From assembly GCF_014654205.1 (NCBI RefSeq), contig NZ_BNAW01000018.1, positions 1 through 64,000 of the forward strand: a stretch of 64,000 nt of DNA, read 5' to 3'. Numbering within the stretch: the first letter of the stretch is position 1; each line of letters opens with the position of its first letter. This DNA comes from Amycolatopsis bullii. GTDB taxonomy: Bacteria > Actinomycetota > Actinomycetes > Mycobacteriales > Pseudonocardiaceae. The translations under genes were made by a program, and so were the position numbers. The notes under the pieces are model-generated. The model was not told the DNA's origin. It was given only the letters and a program-made list of their open reading frames with translations, and did not search any database. This document shows, one piece after another, positions 16,291 to 25,120 of this stretch.

Positions 16291-16364
16291 AGCCGCCTAG
16301 GGGAATCGAACCCCTGACCTATTCATTACGAGTGAATCGCTCTGGCCGACTGAGCTAAGGCGGC
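16291..16364 (-). tRNA. tRNA-Thr (anticodon CGT)
   Basis: The minus strand folds as a full cloverleaf. The acceptor GCCGCCT pairs with AGGCGGC, the D-arm is GCTC/GAGC, the anticodon stem ATTCA/TGAAT encloses CTCGTAA (anticodon CGT, reads ACG), and the T-arm is AGGGG-TTCGATT-CCCCT. The CCA end is not encoded. A terminator follows. Confidence 0.97.
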
Positions 16365-16498
16365 GTGTCTTCGGCTGTCCGCCGGTGACGATAGCAAGTG
16401 TAGCGGAGGCTTGGCGCGTCACTTTCCCGGGGGACCGTCGTTAAGGCCGTATGACGCCGGTCTCGGTTGCCGGCCGATCCACTTGGAGGCTCTGGCAC

Positions 16499-18166
16499 AT
16501 GCGGCGAAGACTGCCCCGTTCGGCGGCCCTGCCCGCGGCTGCGGCGTTGCTCCTGCTCAGCGCGGCGCCGGCGACGGCCGACTCGACCTATCCGACTACA
16601 CCGATTCCGCAGCCGGCGCATCCGGGGCAGGCGCCCATCTCCGCGCCAATCGGGCCGCAGCCGCTGGGGAAGGCCGTCGGGGATGCCGGGACCGCTCTGG
16701 GGATCATCCGGCTGCTGCCCAACGCCGTGCCGACGAACACGATCCTCCCCGGGTTCGGGCAGACGCTGCCGAAGCAGTCCGCGCTCGAGGCCGGGATGGG
16801 CCTGTCGAGCGCGTCGGCGAACTCGGATGCCTACCTGAGCTACGAGAAGGCGATCGCGCAGGCGTCGCCGTTCGGGTTGTCGGTGGGCGGGAACGCGCCG
16901 CAGACGCCCGGCAGTGTCGTGCAGACGGCGTTGCCGGACAACCCGCAGCCGATCAGCGGGGGGCTCAACGCGCCGCCGAATCCGCTGCTCAACGTGGGCC
17001 TGCTGAACGGGAGCGCGCACGCGCGGTGGAGTGACACGCTCGGCCCGTGCGTCGACACGATCGCCGACGCGAGCACGTCGGTGGCCAGCCTGTCGCTGCT
17101 GAACGTCGTGCCGTCGATGCCGAACCTGGGGCTGGACGCGCTGAAGCCGAAGCTCGACCCGAACACGCTGGCCAGCGGGTTCGACCTGAGCAAGGGCCTG
17201 CAGAGCCTCGGTGGCCTGCTGCAGGGCGGCGGCCAGACCGCCGCGGACGGCACCGGCTCGCTGCTGAGCCTGCCGAACACGCTGTCGTCGCGCTCGCAGG
17301 TGAAGCTGGTCGACATCCCGGGGTCGAAGAACAAGGCCGTGCAGTCGACGTCGACGCTGCAGGCCGCGGACATCGAGATCCTCAAGGGCACGCCGCTGGC
17401 GTTGAGCATCAAGGTCGTCAGCCAGCCGACGCTCAAGGTGACCTCGACCGGCGACGCGAAGACGTCCAAGGTCGAGTACACGGCTCCGGTGCTGAGCATC
17501 GAGGCCGGCGGCAAGGTGCTGTACACGCTCGACGCGGCGCACCCCACCAAGGACGTCCCGATCGGGCTGCCGCTGAAGCCGCTGAGCGACCAGTTCGGCA
17601 AGCTGAAGGATCTGCCGGTGGTCGGCGGCCTCTTGGCGCCGCTCGACGGTCCGGTCCAGCAGGTCGGCAACACCGCGGGCACCGTGCTCGACCTCGGGGT
17701 GCTGCGGCTGAGCATCGCCGGGCTGGACCAGAAGTCGGCGAACATGACCACGCCGTTCGAGGGCTTCCAGCTGGGCGCGTCGGCGCGGATGTTCGACCTG
17801 CAGCTGCTGCCGACGACCAAGCTCAAGAGCCTGCTGCCGGACGACCAGGCGAAGAACCTGCCCTCGTCGCTGGCCCAGCTTTCGCTCGGCGAGCAGGTCG
17901 CCCGCGCGTACGCGCCGACCGACGGCGTGGTCTGCGGGACCACGACGACACCGCCGCCCGCGGGCGGCGAGGCGCCGAAGGGGCCGGTGAAGAACCTGGC
18001 TTACACCGGTGGCGCGTACGACACGGTGCCGCTGTTCTGGACGGGCACCGCGATGCTGCTGCTCGGCGTGGTCATGGTGGCCGCGATGCCGGGCGGACGG
18101 CGGCGTCCGCTGGCCGTGGCCGTCGAGGAGAAGCCCTTCAAGCCCTCGCCGCGTCCGCGCGAGTGA
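16499..18166 (+). CDS. Cell-wall-anchored secreted protein with LAxTG sortase motif
   Basis: This 555-residue extracellular protein has no recognised catalytic domain. ATG 16499 has GGAGG 9 nt upstream. A Sec signal peptide is clear (MRRRLPRSAALPAAAALLLL, then ATADS). The body is Pro/Leu/Ser-rich with many LPxTxxxLP-like segments and no Cys pattern. Near the C-terminus LAYTGG is followed by a hydrophobic helix (LFWTGTAMLLLGVVMV) and a basic tail (GGRRRPL): a complete sorting signal of the LAxTG type used by class E sortases of high-GC Gram-positives. It is probably a wall or surface structural protein. A strong terminator follows; the upstream neighbour is the divergent tRNA. Confidence 0.82.
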   Translation: MRRRLPRSAALPAAAALLLLSAAPATADSTYPTTPIPQPAHPGQAPISAPIGPQPLGKAVGDAGTALGIIRLLPNAVPTNTILPGFGQTLPKQSALEAGMGLSSASANSDAYLSYEKAIAQASPFGLSVGGNAPQTPGSVVQTALPDNPQPISGGLNAPPNPLLNVGLLNGSAHARWSDTLGPCVDTIADASTSVASLSLLNVVPSMPNLGLDALKPKLDPNTLASGFDLSKGLQSLGGLLQGGGQTAADGTGSLLSLPNTLSSRSQVKLVDIPGSKNKAVQSTSTLQAADIEILKGTPLALSIKVVSQPTLKVTSTGDAKTSKVEYTAPVLSIEAGGKVLYTLDAAHPTKDVPIGLPLKPLSDQFGKLKDLPVVGGLLAPLDGPVQQVGNTAGTVLDLGVLRLSIAGLDQKSANMTTPFEGFQLGASARMFDLQLLPTTKLKSLLPDDQAKNLPSSLAQLSLGEQVARAYAPTDGVVCGTTTTPPPAGGEAPKGPVKNLAYTGGAYDTVPLFWTGTAMLLLGVVMVAAMPGGRRRPLAVAVEEKPFKPSPRPRE

Positions 18167-18179
18167 TCCGAGGGGTGTG

Positions 18180-18213
18180 AAGGAACCCGCCAGGTGCGCC
18201 TGGCGGGTTCCTT
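18180..18213. terminator. Bidirectional terminator between the LAxTG protein and holB
   Basis: AAGGAACCCGCCAGG and CCTGGCGGGTTCCTT form a 15-bp perfect stem with a TGCG tetraloop, ending in T-runs on both strands. Confidence 0.93.
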
Positions 18214-18234
18214 TGCGTTCGGCGGTCCGGCGGC

Positions 18235-19440
18235 TCAGCCTTGGCGAAGCGTCGTGACCATCGCCTCGACGGCGATGCGCGGCTTCACGTTCAGCTCGAT
18301 CGCCTCGCGGCATTCCAGCACCGCTTCGAGGCGCCGCAGCGTCGACTCCGGCGTCCACGACGACGCCGCTTCACGGATCTGGTCGATGTGGTCCGGGTGG
18401 TTGAGGGTCACGCCGGAGCGGGTCCCCATCACCAGGACGTCGCGGTAGAAGCCGACCAGGTCGACCAGCGCCAGGTCGAGCGTGTCGCGCTGGGTGCGGG
18501 TCGCGCGGGACTTCTGCTTCTTCTCCAGCTGCTTGACCGCGGCTTCGGCGGCTCGCTTGGCGCCCGCGACGCCCTTGCCGACGCCGTCGCCGCCCATCGC
18601 GGTCCGCAGCTCGTTGCGTTCGTCCTCGTCGCGGGACTTGCTCGCCTCGCCCGCGTCGGCCTCGGCCGCGCTGATCAGCTGGTCGGCGCAGGTGAAGACA
18701 TCGCTCATCCGGCGGAGGCCGAGGGGGATCCGCAGCACGGTGGCCCGGCGTTGCCGCGCGGCCTCGTCGGTGGCGAGCCGACGCGCGCGGCCGACGTGGC
18801 CGCCGCACACGGAAGCGGCCCACTGCGCGCGTTCGGCGTCGACGCCGTCGCGGCGCATCAGCACGTCCGCGATCGCCTCCGGCGGCGGCGTCCGGAGCGT
18901 GACCAGGCGGCAGCGCGAGCGGATCGTCACCGAGACGTCTTCGGGGTGGTCCGACGGCGCGCAGAGCAGGAACACCGTGCGGTCCGGTGGCTCCTCGACG
19001 GCCTTGAGCAGGGCGTTCGAGGCGCCTTCGGTGAGCCTGTCCGCGTCTTCGATGACGACGACCTGCCAGTTGCCGGTCGTCGGACGCCGCGCCGCAGCCT
19101 GCACCAGCGCGCGCATCTCGGCGACGGAGATCGACAGCCCTTCCGGGACCACGAGCCGGACGTCGGCGTGCGTGCCCGCCATCGTCGTGTGGCAGCCGGG
19201 ACAGGCGTCGCAGCCGGTGCCGGTGCTGCACTGCAGCGCCGCGGCGAACGTCCGCGCGGCCACCGAGCGGCCGGAGCCGGGCGGGCCGGTGAGCAGCCAG
19301 GCGTGCGTCATCGCGCCGGGCGGCGCCGGCTCGCCGGCGACGATCTTCGCGGCGGCCGCGGCGGCCGAGCTCAGCGTCTCGACCGCGGGCTCCTGGCCGA
19401 CCAGCTGGTTCCAAACACCGATGCGTTCGGTCGTCGTCAC
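18235..19440 (-). CDS. holB: DNA polymerase III subunit delta'
   Basis: This clamp-loader subunit acts with tau/gamma and delta to load the beta sliding clamp. It has 401 residues. The N-terminal AAA+ region has a P-loop-like LLTGPPGSGRSVAARTFA and a four-Cys zinc module (CDACPGCHTTMAG with the earlier Cys). VVIEDADRLTEGASNALLKAVEEPP is the highly conserved delta' segment, and SRC the sensor 1/Arg-finger region. The GTG at 19438-19440 overlaps the upstream tmk-like stop as GTGA, with GGAGG 4 nt upstream, so translation is coupled. The tmk-holB order is conserved in bacteria. A Lys/Ala-rich segment lies near residues 290-330. Confidence 0.93.
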   Translation of the reverse strand: MTTTERIGVWNQLVGQEPAVETLSSAAAAAAKIVAGEPAPPGAMTHAWLLTGPPGSGRSVAARTFAAALQCSTGTGCDACPGCHTTMAGTHADVRLVVPEGLSISVAEMRALVQAAARRPTTGNWQVVVIEDADRLTEGASNALLKAVEEPPDRTVFLLCAPSDHPEDVSVTIRSRCRLVTLRTPPPEAIADVLMRRDGVDAERAQWAASVCGGHVGRARRLATDEAARQRRATVLRIPLGLRRMSDVFTCADQLISAAEADAGEASKSRDEDERNELRTAMGGDGVGKGVAGAKRAAEAAVKQLEKKQKSRATRTQRDTLDLALVDLVGFYRDVLVMGTRSGVTLNHPDHIDQIREAASSWTPESTLRRLEAVLECREAIELNVKPRIAVEAMVTTLRQG

Positions 19441-21548
19441 TTCGCCTCCACGCGAGGCTCTTCCGGGGTCTCGACGGGCAGTGTTTCCAGCGGGAGCGTC
19501 ACGGGCTTCTCCGTCGTCGGTGCCAGCGCGGCCAGCCGCCCGACGAACACGGCGCGCAGCGCGGTGCGGATGCGCTCGGCGACCTCGGCGTCCGTGCCGT
19601 CGGCGTCGATCACGACGTACCGGTCCGGGTCCGCCGCGGCCATCTCGGTCAGCAGGTGCTGGACGCGCCACTGGTCGTTCATCGCGGTCGACTTGTCGCG
19701 CGGTGCCCCGTTCGGAGCGGCGTCCAGCAGGATCGTCAGGTCCGGGCGCAGGCGGCCGGTCGCCCAGTCGGCGAGGCCCTCGAGCTCGTCGCTGTCGAGC
19801 CCCGCGACGGCGGACAGGTGCGCCAGCGGCGAGTCGACGAACCGCTCCATCACGACCACCGAACCGGCGTCCAGCGCGGGCTGGACGTGCCGCTCGACGA
19901 TGTCCGCCCGCACCGCGGCGGCGGCCAGCGCCTGGGCCCGCGCCCCGGTGAGCGAGGCGCCGGAGACGAGCGCAGCGAGCCGGTGGTCGTCGAGCGCGGG
20001 ATCCGCGGCGACCACGACCGGCCGGGTGCCGCCACGCATCCAGTCGGCGAGGTTGACGGCCTGGATGGCGGTGTTGATCGCGGTGGTGCCCTCGACGGCG
20101 ATGAGGTAGCCGTTGACGCGGCGCGGCGTGCGGCGCAGCGCGTTGCGCAGGTCGGCGAGGATCGGCTCGGTGCGCTTGTCGTCCATCTGCCGGTACGCGA
20201 ACAGGCCCGCAACCAGCGCGATCGCGGCGCCGCCGAGCATCACTGGGCGCGTGCCGTCGATGGTGAGGGGGTTGCCCCAGACCGTGATCGTGTGCCGCTG
20301 CACCGCGCCGACGAGCAGCGGGACGGTGACCGTGGTGCCGAACAGCACCAGCTTCATCATCAGCTGGTAGATCGCGTTGATCCGGCCGCGGATGGCGTCC
20401 TCGACGCGCGAGCCGATGATGGTCACACCGGTGAGGAACGCGGTGCCGGCGCAGATGCCGACCAGCACCACGGCGATCAGCGAGATGGTCAGGTGCGGGG
20501 ACAGCGCCACGAAACCGAGCGAGATCGCGGCCGCGACGATCGAGAGGCCGAACAGCCGGTCGTGGGGGAGCCGGCGGGCGAGCTTGGGCGCGAAGACCAT
20601 GCCGGTGGCGAGGCCGAGGAAGACAGCGAGGACGAGCAGGCTGAACGCGGAGTCACCGGCCAGCAGGCTCGAGGAGTACGGCTTGGCCGAGCCGATCACG
20701 GCGCCACCGGCGACGAACGCACCAAACGCGCCCACCAGCAGCCCGCGCACGAGCGGCGTGCTGCGAATGAACCGGAAGCCGTCGGCGATCATCGCGCCGA
20801 CGCCGAGCTTCTCTTCGTCGGCCTGCTTGACCTTCTGCTCCGGCGTCGCGTGGACGTTGCGCAGGGAGAGTTCGGGGATCCGCGTGGCGATGAGGATGGC
20901 GCTGGCCAGGTAGAGCAGGCCGGTGATGACGACGACCAGCTTCGCGATGTTGAGGCTCGGATCGCCGGGGAACAGGTGGAACGTCGTGTTGACGCCGGTG
21001 ATGACGGCGTTCGCGCCGGCCGCGGTGATGACGGCGAGGCCGTAGGTCATCACCATGCCGAGCTGGTTGGCCGTCTCGACCTGGTCCGGGCGGCGGAGCA
21101 GGTTCGGGACCGCCGCCTCTTTCGAGGGGATCCACATGCTCGACGCGCAGCCGACGAGGAAGTTGCCGGCCAGCAGCCACCAGGGCGCGCTGACGATCGC
21201 GATGGACAGCAGGAACCCGCACCGCAGCAGGTCGGCGACGACCATGACCTTGCGGCGGTCGAACCGGTCCGCGAGCAGCCCGCCGACCGGGGCGAACAGC
21301 AGCCCCGGTGCCAGGCCGGTCAGGACGACGCCGACGAAGGCGAAGTTCTGCGCGAAGTAGTTGTCCGTCAGCTTCGTGGCCAGGCCGGTGAGGGCCAGGA
21401 TGTTCAGCCAGTCGGCCACGCTGCACAGGTACGTGACGCCCCAGAGGCGCCGGAAAGGTTTGATCGCCAGTACCCGCCGGACCCGGTTGATCGTGGACGC
21501 CTCGGCGCCCGACGACGCACCCGGGCCGGCCCCGGGTACCGATCGCAC
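19437..21548 (-). CDS. MFS transporter fused to a dTMP-kinase-like domain (degenerate P-loop)
   Basis: This is a 703-residue fusion. Residues ~25-445 form a twelve-helix MFS-type transporter (GLLADRFDRRKVMVVADLL is the loop 2-3 motif). Residues ~475-690 form a thymidylate-kinase-like domain. Such fusions occur next to holB in Streptomyces and Amycolatopsis and are annotated as bifunctional MFS/dTMP kinase. Here the P-loop reads VEGTTAINTA, lacking the Gly-Lys-Ser/Thr of a working Walker A; MERFVDSPLAH corresponds to the DR(Y)xxSxxAYQ region and LLDAAPNGAPRDKS to the lid. The kinase half is therefore probably inactive or altered, and a separate Tmk is expected elsewhere. Start GTG 21546-21548; an in-frame stop not far upstream limits alternatives. 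Confidence 0.85.
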   Translation of the reverse strand: MRSVPGAGPGASSGAEASTINRVRRVLAIKPFRRLWGVTYLCSVADWLNILALTGLATKLTDNYFAQNFAFVGVVLTGLAPGLLFAPVGGLLADRFDRRKVMVVADLLRCGFLLSIAIVSAPWWLLAGNFLVGCASSMWIPSKEAAVPNLLRRPDQVETANQLGMVMTYGLAVITAAGANAVITGVNTTFHLFPGDPSLNIAKLVVVITGLLYLASAILIATRIPELSLRNVHATPEQKVKQADEEKLGVGAMIADGFRFIRSTPLVRGLLVGAFGAFVAGGAVIGSAKPYSSSLLAGDSAFSLLVLAVFLGLATGMVFAPKLARRLPHDRLFGLSIVAAAISLGFVALSPHLTISLIAVVLVGICAGTAFLTGVTIIGSRVEDAIRGRINAIYQLMMKLVLFGTTVTVPLLVGAVQRHTITVWGNPLTIDGTRPVMLGGAAIALVAGLFAYRQMDDKRTEPILADLRNALRRTPRRVNGYLIAVEGTTAINTAIQAVNLADWMRGGTRPVVVAADPALDDHRLAALVSGASLTGARAQALAAAAVRADIVERHVQPALDAGSVVVMERFVDSPLAHLSAVAGLDSDELEGLADWATGRLRPDLTILLDAAPNGAPRDKSTAMNDQWRVQHLLTEMAAADPDRYVVIDADGTDAEVAERIRTALRAVFVGRLAALAPTTEKPVTLPLETLPVETPEEPRVEAK

Positions 21549-21674
21549 GCCCTCGCTGATACGCCCACCCCACTAGTCACCGCGGTGCCGGGAGGGACCC
21601 GACCGTGAAGCCAGGGTAGCCCGATCGGCGTCTGGTGCGGGGGACGGCCCCGTGGTGCGGGGCAGGCGACGGCG

Positions 21675-22274
21675 CTAGTCGAAGAGCCCCGTCACGCTGC
21701 TGACCAGGCTCGACACCATCTCGACGGCGACGAACCCGAACACGATCAGCAGGACGACGGCCAGCATGACCCCCGCCGCACTCGACGACGGCCGGTTGAA
21801 CGCCGGCATCGACATCGGCGGCACCTTGGGCAGCCTGCGCCGCTTGACGGGCACGAGCTCGACGTCCTCGCCGGCGTCTTCGGCGAGCGGATCCTGCCGG
21901 ACGGGCCGCATGATCTGCGGTGGCCGGGTGGGCCAGGTGCGCCGCCGGTTCCGCTGCCGTGGGAGCAGGCCCAGCGGCTGGCCCTGGTTCAGGGTGCCGG
22001 CCGGCGGGACGGCCTCGGGGGCCTTCGCTTTCTCCTCGCGGAGCGTCTCCTCGACCATCCGGCGCACGGCTTCTTCGTCGGGCTTGACCGGCCCGGCGAC
22101 GGGAATGGCGATGGGCTCCTGGCCATTCGGAACCGCGGTGCGTGGCTCGGGCGACGCGGTGACCAGCCCGGAGACCGGATCCGCGAACATCTCGCCGGGT
22201 GCTTCGGACAGAGTGCCGTCGCGCTGAGTGAGCTCGGGGGCATTGAAGAAGGGAGCCTCACCGTTCGCGCTCAT
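21675..22274 (-). CDS. Hypothetical single-pass membrane protein, Pro-rich
   Basis: I do not recognise the family. The protein has 199 residues from the ATG at 22272-22274 (GAGGTG upstream). The N-terminal two thirds are acidic and Pro/Glu-rich without obvious domains, then an Arg-rich stretch (PRQRNRRRTWPTRPP) near residue 110. One membrane helix lies close to the C-terminus (AAGVMLAVVLLIVFGFVAVEM). The topology suggests a cytoplasmic N-terminus anchored by a C-terminal helix. It precedes the MFS/kinase fusion by 126 bp on the same strand and may share its transcript. Confidence 0.65.
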   Translation of the reverse strand: MSANGEAPFFNAPELTQRDGTLSEAPGEMFADPVSGLVTASPEPRTAVPNGQEPIAIPVAGPVKPDEEAVRRMVEETLREEKAKAPEAVPPAGTLNQGQPLGLLPRQRNRRRTWPTRPPQIMRPVRQDPLAEDAGEDVELVPVKRRRLPKVPPMSMPAFNRPSSSAAGVMLAVVLLIVFGFVAVEMVSSLVSSVTGLFD

Positions 22275-22888
22275 GGTGACCACCTCACTACTGAATGTCC
22301 TCGCCTTTCCAGGGTAGCGGCGCTGGCGGATAACGCATCCGCCCAATGGCTCTGTCTCCAGTGGATGGTCCGTCACGGAGCGCAAGCCCGCACCCGAACC
22401 TCCTGCAGTGTCCAGTCAGACGGTCACTGGGTCGACCGCCGTTGGTGACAGATGGTAGTGAGTCCGGTCACACCGCGGGTCTGGGGTGGGTGGCCAGGGG
22501 CTGGCCTTGGGGTGGCCAGTTTGGGGTGGGGCTCGGGCGCGGATGGGGTGGGTTGGGGTTCGGGGCGGGCACGGTTCTGGCGGCGCGCGGTTCGCGCTGC
22601 GCGGCCGCGGGTCGCTGTGCTGCATCCGGCGGCTCGGACAGGCACGGCAACCCGCGGGTGCGACCCGCGGCTGTGATCCGCAGCGGGTAGTGGGCGTGCG
22701 CGGCCGGGGTGGCGAGGGCGAACGGGCCGGGCGGGAACGCCCGCCACACCGCCGCGGGCTGCGGGCTGCGGGCTCCGGGCTCCGGGCTCCGGGCTCCGGG
22801 CTCCGGGCTCCGGGCTGATCGTCCTCGTTCTCCTCCCCCGCCCCGCCCCCGCCCCCTCCCCTCCTGGCCTATCGCCAGCGCTTTCGGA
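22275..22888. other. 614-bp non-coding region, strand-biased and repeat-rich
   Basis: I see no credible gene here. 22485-22575 is G-rich on the plus strand, with many GGGG runs separated by short spacers (e.g. TTGGGGTGGCCAG), so it could form G-quadruplexes. A 7-bp tandem array follows at 22755-22817, then a C-rich tract at 22825-22865. The promoter of the 22274 gene should lie near 22275-22330. Confidence 0.6.
22755..22817. repeat. Nine tandem copies of CGGGCT(C/G)
   Basis: Nine perfect-period 7-bp units run head to tail. Seven-base units in non-coding DNA can vary in number by slippage. They lie about 70 bp downstream of the EspG-like gene that ends at 22889. Confidence 0.9.
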
Positions 22889-23680
22889 TCAAGGCATCTC
22901 CTCCTGTCCGAGGTCGATCATCTTGCGGCACCAGTCACGGAGCATGCCGCGGCTGAAGGGGCTCAGGACCAGCTGGCGGCGGCCCTCGCCGCGGTCGAGT
23001 GCCGCCAGGGCGAAGCGGCCCAGGTCCGTGTCGACCAGGACGAAGCCGTGGTCCGGGAACTCTGCGCAGAGCCCTCCGAAGGCCAGCATGTCCAGGACCG
23101 CCGTTCCGGACCTGGGGCGGGCCAGGAGCTCGCGCATTGCTCCCACGTCGTCGTCCTGGCCGTCGTGGACCAGGCCGTCGTCGTCGACCGAGACCCAGAT
23201 CGCCCTTGCCGAGGCGCCGAAGGGGACCTCCGGCAGCTCGGCCACCAGCATCTCCGGCAGCTCCTCGAAGTCGGCCAGGTGAATCGCCGTGCGGCCGGGG
23301 AGAGAGCCCATCATGAACGCCCGCTCGCCGTCGGCGTAGCAGCGGATGTCCGCCTTCTCCGGGCCTTCGTCGAAGACGCCGCACAGTGCCGCGCGGACCG
23401 AACCGCGCAGCATCAGCGAGACCACCTCGAAGCCGATCTCGTTCAGCTCGCCGTTTTCGCCGAACGGGGTGCCGTCGATCCAGGCGGCCCACGCCACGTG
23501 CCGCTCGACCTCGGCCACCAGGTCCGCCGGGTCGTCGGACACCGGGCCGTGGACCAGGATGTCGTGGTCGCTGACGTCCGGGTTGTACAGCCTGTCGACC
23601 GGCTCGCGGTCCGGCATCGCCGCCAGCACCGGGCCCGCGGCCAGCTCGAGCAGCTCGCGGGCCGCCGTGCGCTCAGCCAT
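22889..23680 (-). CDS. EspG-like ESX-associated protein, paralogue C
   Basis: A 263-residue protein starting at ATG 23678-23680. Length, alternating helix/strand pattern and C-terminal end (VDTDLGRFALAALDRGEG, then LSPFSRGMLRDWCRKMIDL) resemble EspG chaperones of type VII secretion, which bind PE-PPE pairs. Similarity is only by eye, and family members are very divergent. It shares the C-terminal (D)xGR(F/Y/H) pattern with the genes at 24295 and 25161, so the three are paralogues. Its start codon overlaps the end of the collagen-like gene by 8 nt, so expression is probably coupled to the SOS-box promoter at 25121. Confidence 0.55.
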   Translation of the reverse strand: MAERTAARELLELAAGPVLAAMPDREPVDRLYNPDVSDHDILVHGPVSDDPADLVAEVERHVAWAAWIDGTPFGENGELNEIGFEVVSLMLRGSVRAALCGVFDEGPEKADIRCYADGERAFMMGSLPGRTAIHLADFEELPEMLVAELPEVPFGASARAIWVSVDDDGLVHDGQDDDVGAMRELLARPRSGTAVLDMLAFGGLCAEFPDHGFVLVDTDLGRFALAALDRGEGRRQLVLSPFSRGMLRDWCRKMIDLGQEEMP

Positions 23681-24302
23681 GCCGCCGCCTCTCGCCCGAA
23701 CCGGGGCGGGTCTCGGCACCCGGGCCAGCCCGGCCCGCCGAGTCACCCGAACCAGCCGAGCCGCGCGAGCCACCCGAGCTGGCCGGACCGCCTGCGCCAG
23801 CCGAGCCACCCGAGCGGTCCCGGCGGACCGAGCCAGCCGGGCCAGCCGAACCGGCCACGCCCGTCGGACCGCCCGGGCCAGCCGAGCGGCCTCGGGCGAC
23901 CGAGCCAGCCGGAACGACCGGACCACCCGAGCCAGCCGAGCCGCGCGAGCCGCCCGAGCTGGCGGGACCGCCCGGGCCAGCCGAGTCACCCGGGCGGCCT
24001 CGGCCGACCGAGCCAGCCGGACCAGCCGAAACACGCGCGTCCGCCGGACCGCCCGGGCCAGCCGAGCCACCCGAATCGACCGGACCACCCGAACCGGCCG
24101 CCCCAGCCGGACCGGCCGGACCGTCCGGGGCGGCCGGGGCGGCCGGGGCGGTGTCGGCTGAGGGGCGGGGCTCTGGAACTCCGCTGTTCAGCTCGGCGGC
24201 CGCGAGGATCGCCTCGCGCACCGTCAGGTCCTTCGAGGCCGCCGCGACCACCCTGTCCACTCCCTCGCCGGCCGTCTTGTGCACCGCAGCTTGCTCAGGC
24301 AT
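23673..24302 (-). CDS. Collagen-like low-complexity Gly/Ala/Pro/Ser protein
   Basis: 209 residues. The first ~45 (AGEGVDRVVAAASKDLTVRE) look like a small helical domain; the rest is an irregular repeat of GPAGPAG, SGGPVDSGGSAGPGG and SRGSAGSGG units. The frame is supported by its joints: its ATG lies 8 nt inside the end of the upstream EspG-like gene, and its own end overlaps the next EspG-like start by 8 nt, both joints having the form ATGnCTGA. Low complexity makes the length likely to vary between strains. It could be a secreted or surface linker protein, but no signal peptide is present. Function unknown. Confidence 0.5.
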   Translation of the reverse strand: MPEQAAVHKTAGEGVDRVVAAASKDLTVREAILAAAELNSGVPEPRPSADTAPAAPAAPDGPAGPAGAAGSGGPVDSGGSAGPGGPADARVSAGPAGSVGRGRPGDSAGPGGPASSGGSRGSAGSGGPVVPAGSVARGRSAGPGGPTGVAGSAGPAGSVRRDRSGGSAGAGGPASSGGSRGSAGSGDSAGRAGPGAETRPGSGERRRHG

Positions 24303-25086
24303 GGCTCTGCACCGCCTCGACGATCCACTGCTCGGCCGTGCTCCGGGAGGCCGGGCCCCAGGTGACCGTCCAGCTGCCGTTCCGGGCCACGGCGGCGCTG
24401 AACTGGTACCGGCCGAGGTCGTTGTCCACCAGCCCGAACGCGCCGTGCGGGTACTCGGCCAGGATCGCGTTGCGCACCGCGAGGTCGACCAGCACCGTGC
24501 CCAGGCGCGGCCGGGCCGCGCACTCCCGGATCAGCTCGACCGCCCGCTCGCACCGGCGCGGGATCAGCCCGCGCTCGTCGGTCTCGATGCACAGGTGCTC
24601 GCCCGGCCCCGGTGGCCGGTCGGGCAGCCCGTCGAACACCCAGCCCGGCAGCTCGCTGAGGAAGCCCGACCGCAGCCGCGCGCGGTTGCCCAGCTTGTGC
24701 AGGACCGTGGTGTAGTCCTCGTCGCCGAAGAACCGCACCTCCCACGGCTTGGCCCGGGCCGGGAAGACCCCGGTGACCACGCCGCGGATGAAGCCACCGC
24801 GCAGGGCCCGGTACAGCCCGACGGCCTCCGCGGTGACCTCGCCATCCGGCGCGAGGCCGATCGCGGCCATCCCGGCGACGAACCGCGTGTACTGCTCCAC
24901 CTCGTCCGCGAGGCTCGACGCGGGCGACGGCCGGCGGCCCGGCAGCGGGCCGGTGTCCGCCAGCACCGGCGGGATCTCGAACTCGGGGTCGTAGAACTCC
25001 ATCACCGAGGGCCGCTCCGGCACCTCGGCCGACAGCGGGGCGATGACCTCGTCGATGACGTCGAAGACGGCGACTGCGTTGCTCAC
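24295..25086 (-). CDS. EspG-like ESX-associated protein, paralogue B
   Basis: 263 residues from the GTG at 25084-25086 (VSNAVAVFDVIDEV by codon). It shares the EspG-like C-terminal pattern VDNDLGRYQFSAAVARNG ... GPASRSTAEQWIVEAV with its neighbours and about the same length as EspG. The start is placed by comparison with paralogue A: in both, a LexA-type box lies exactly 34 nt upstream of the GTG with GAAATTGTCGGTG between. An ATG further upstream in the frame (25123-25125) would fall inside the box and is rejected. It leads a three-gene overlapping unit ending at 22889. EspG assignment is tentative. Confidence 0.55.
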   Translation of the reverse strand: MSNAVAVFDVIDEVIAPLSAEVPERPSVMEFYDPEFEIPPVLADTGPLPGRRPSPASSLADEVEQYTRFVAGMAAIGLAPDGEVTAEAVGLYRALRGGFIRGVVTGVFPARAKPWEVRFFGDEDYTTVLHKLGNRARLRSGFLSELPGWVFDGLPDRPPGPGEHLCIETDERGLIPRRCERAVELIRECAARPRLGTVLVDLAVRNAILAEYPHGAFGLVDNDLGRYQFSAAVARNGSWTVTWGPASRSTAEQWIVEAVQSHA

Positions 25087-25120
25087 CCCTCGATTGAACA
25101 CCCTGGCACCGACAATTTCT

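Noticed and set aside
22709..24715. 668-codon Pro/Ser/Arg-rich plus-strand frame
   Set aside because: Antisense to the EspG-like and collagen-like genes; composition follows from the DNA repeats and it crosses the 7-bp array.
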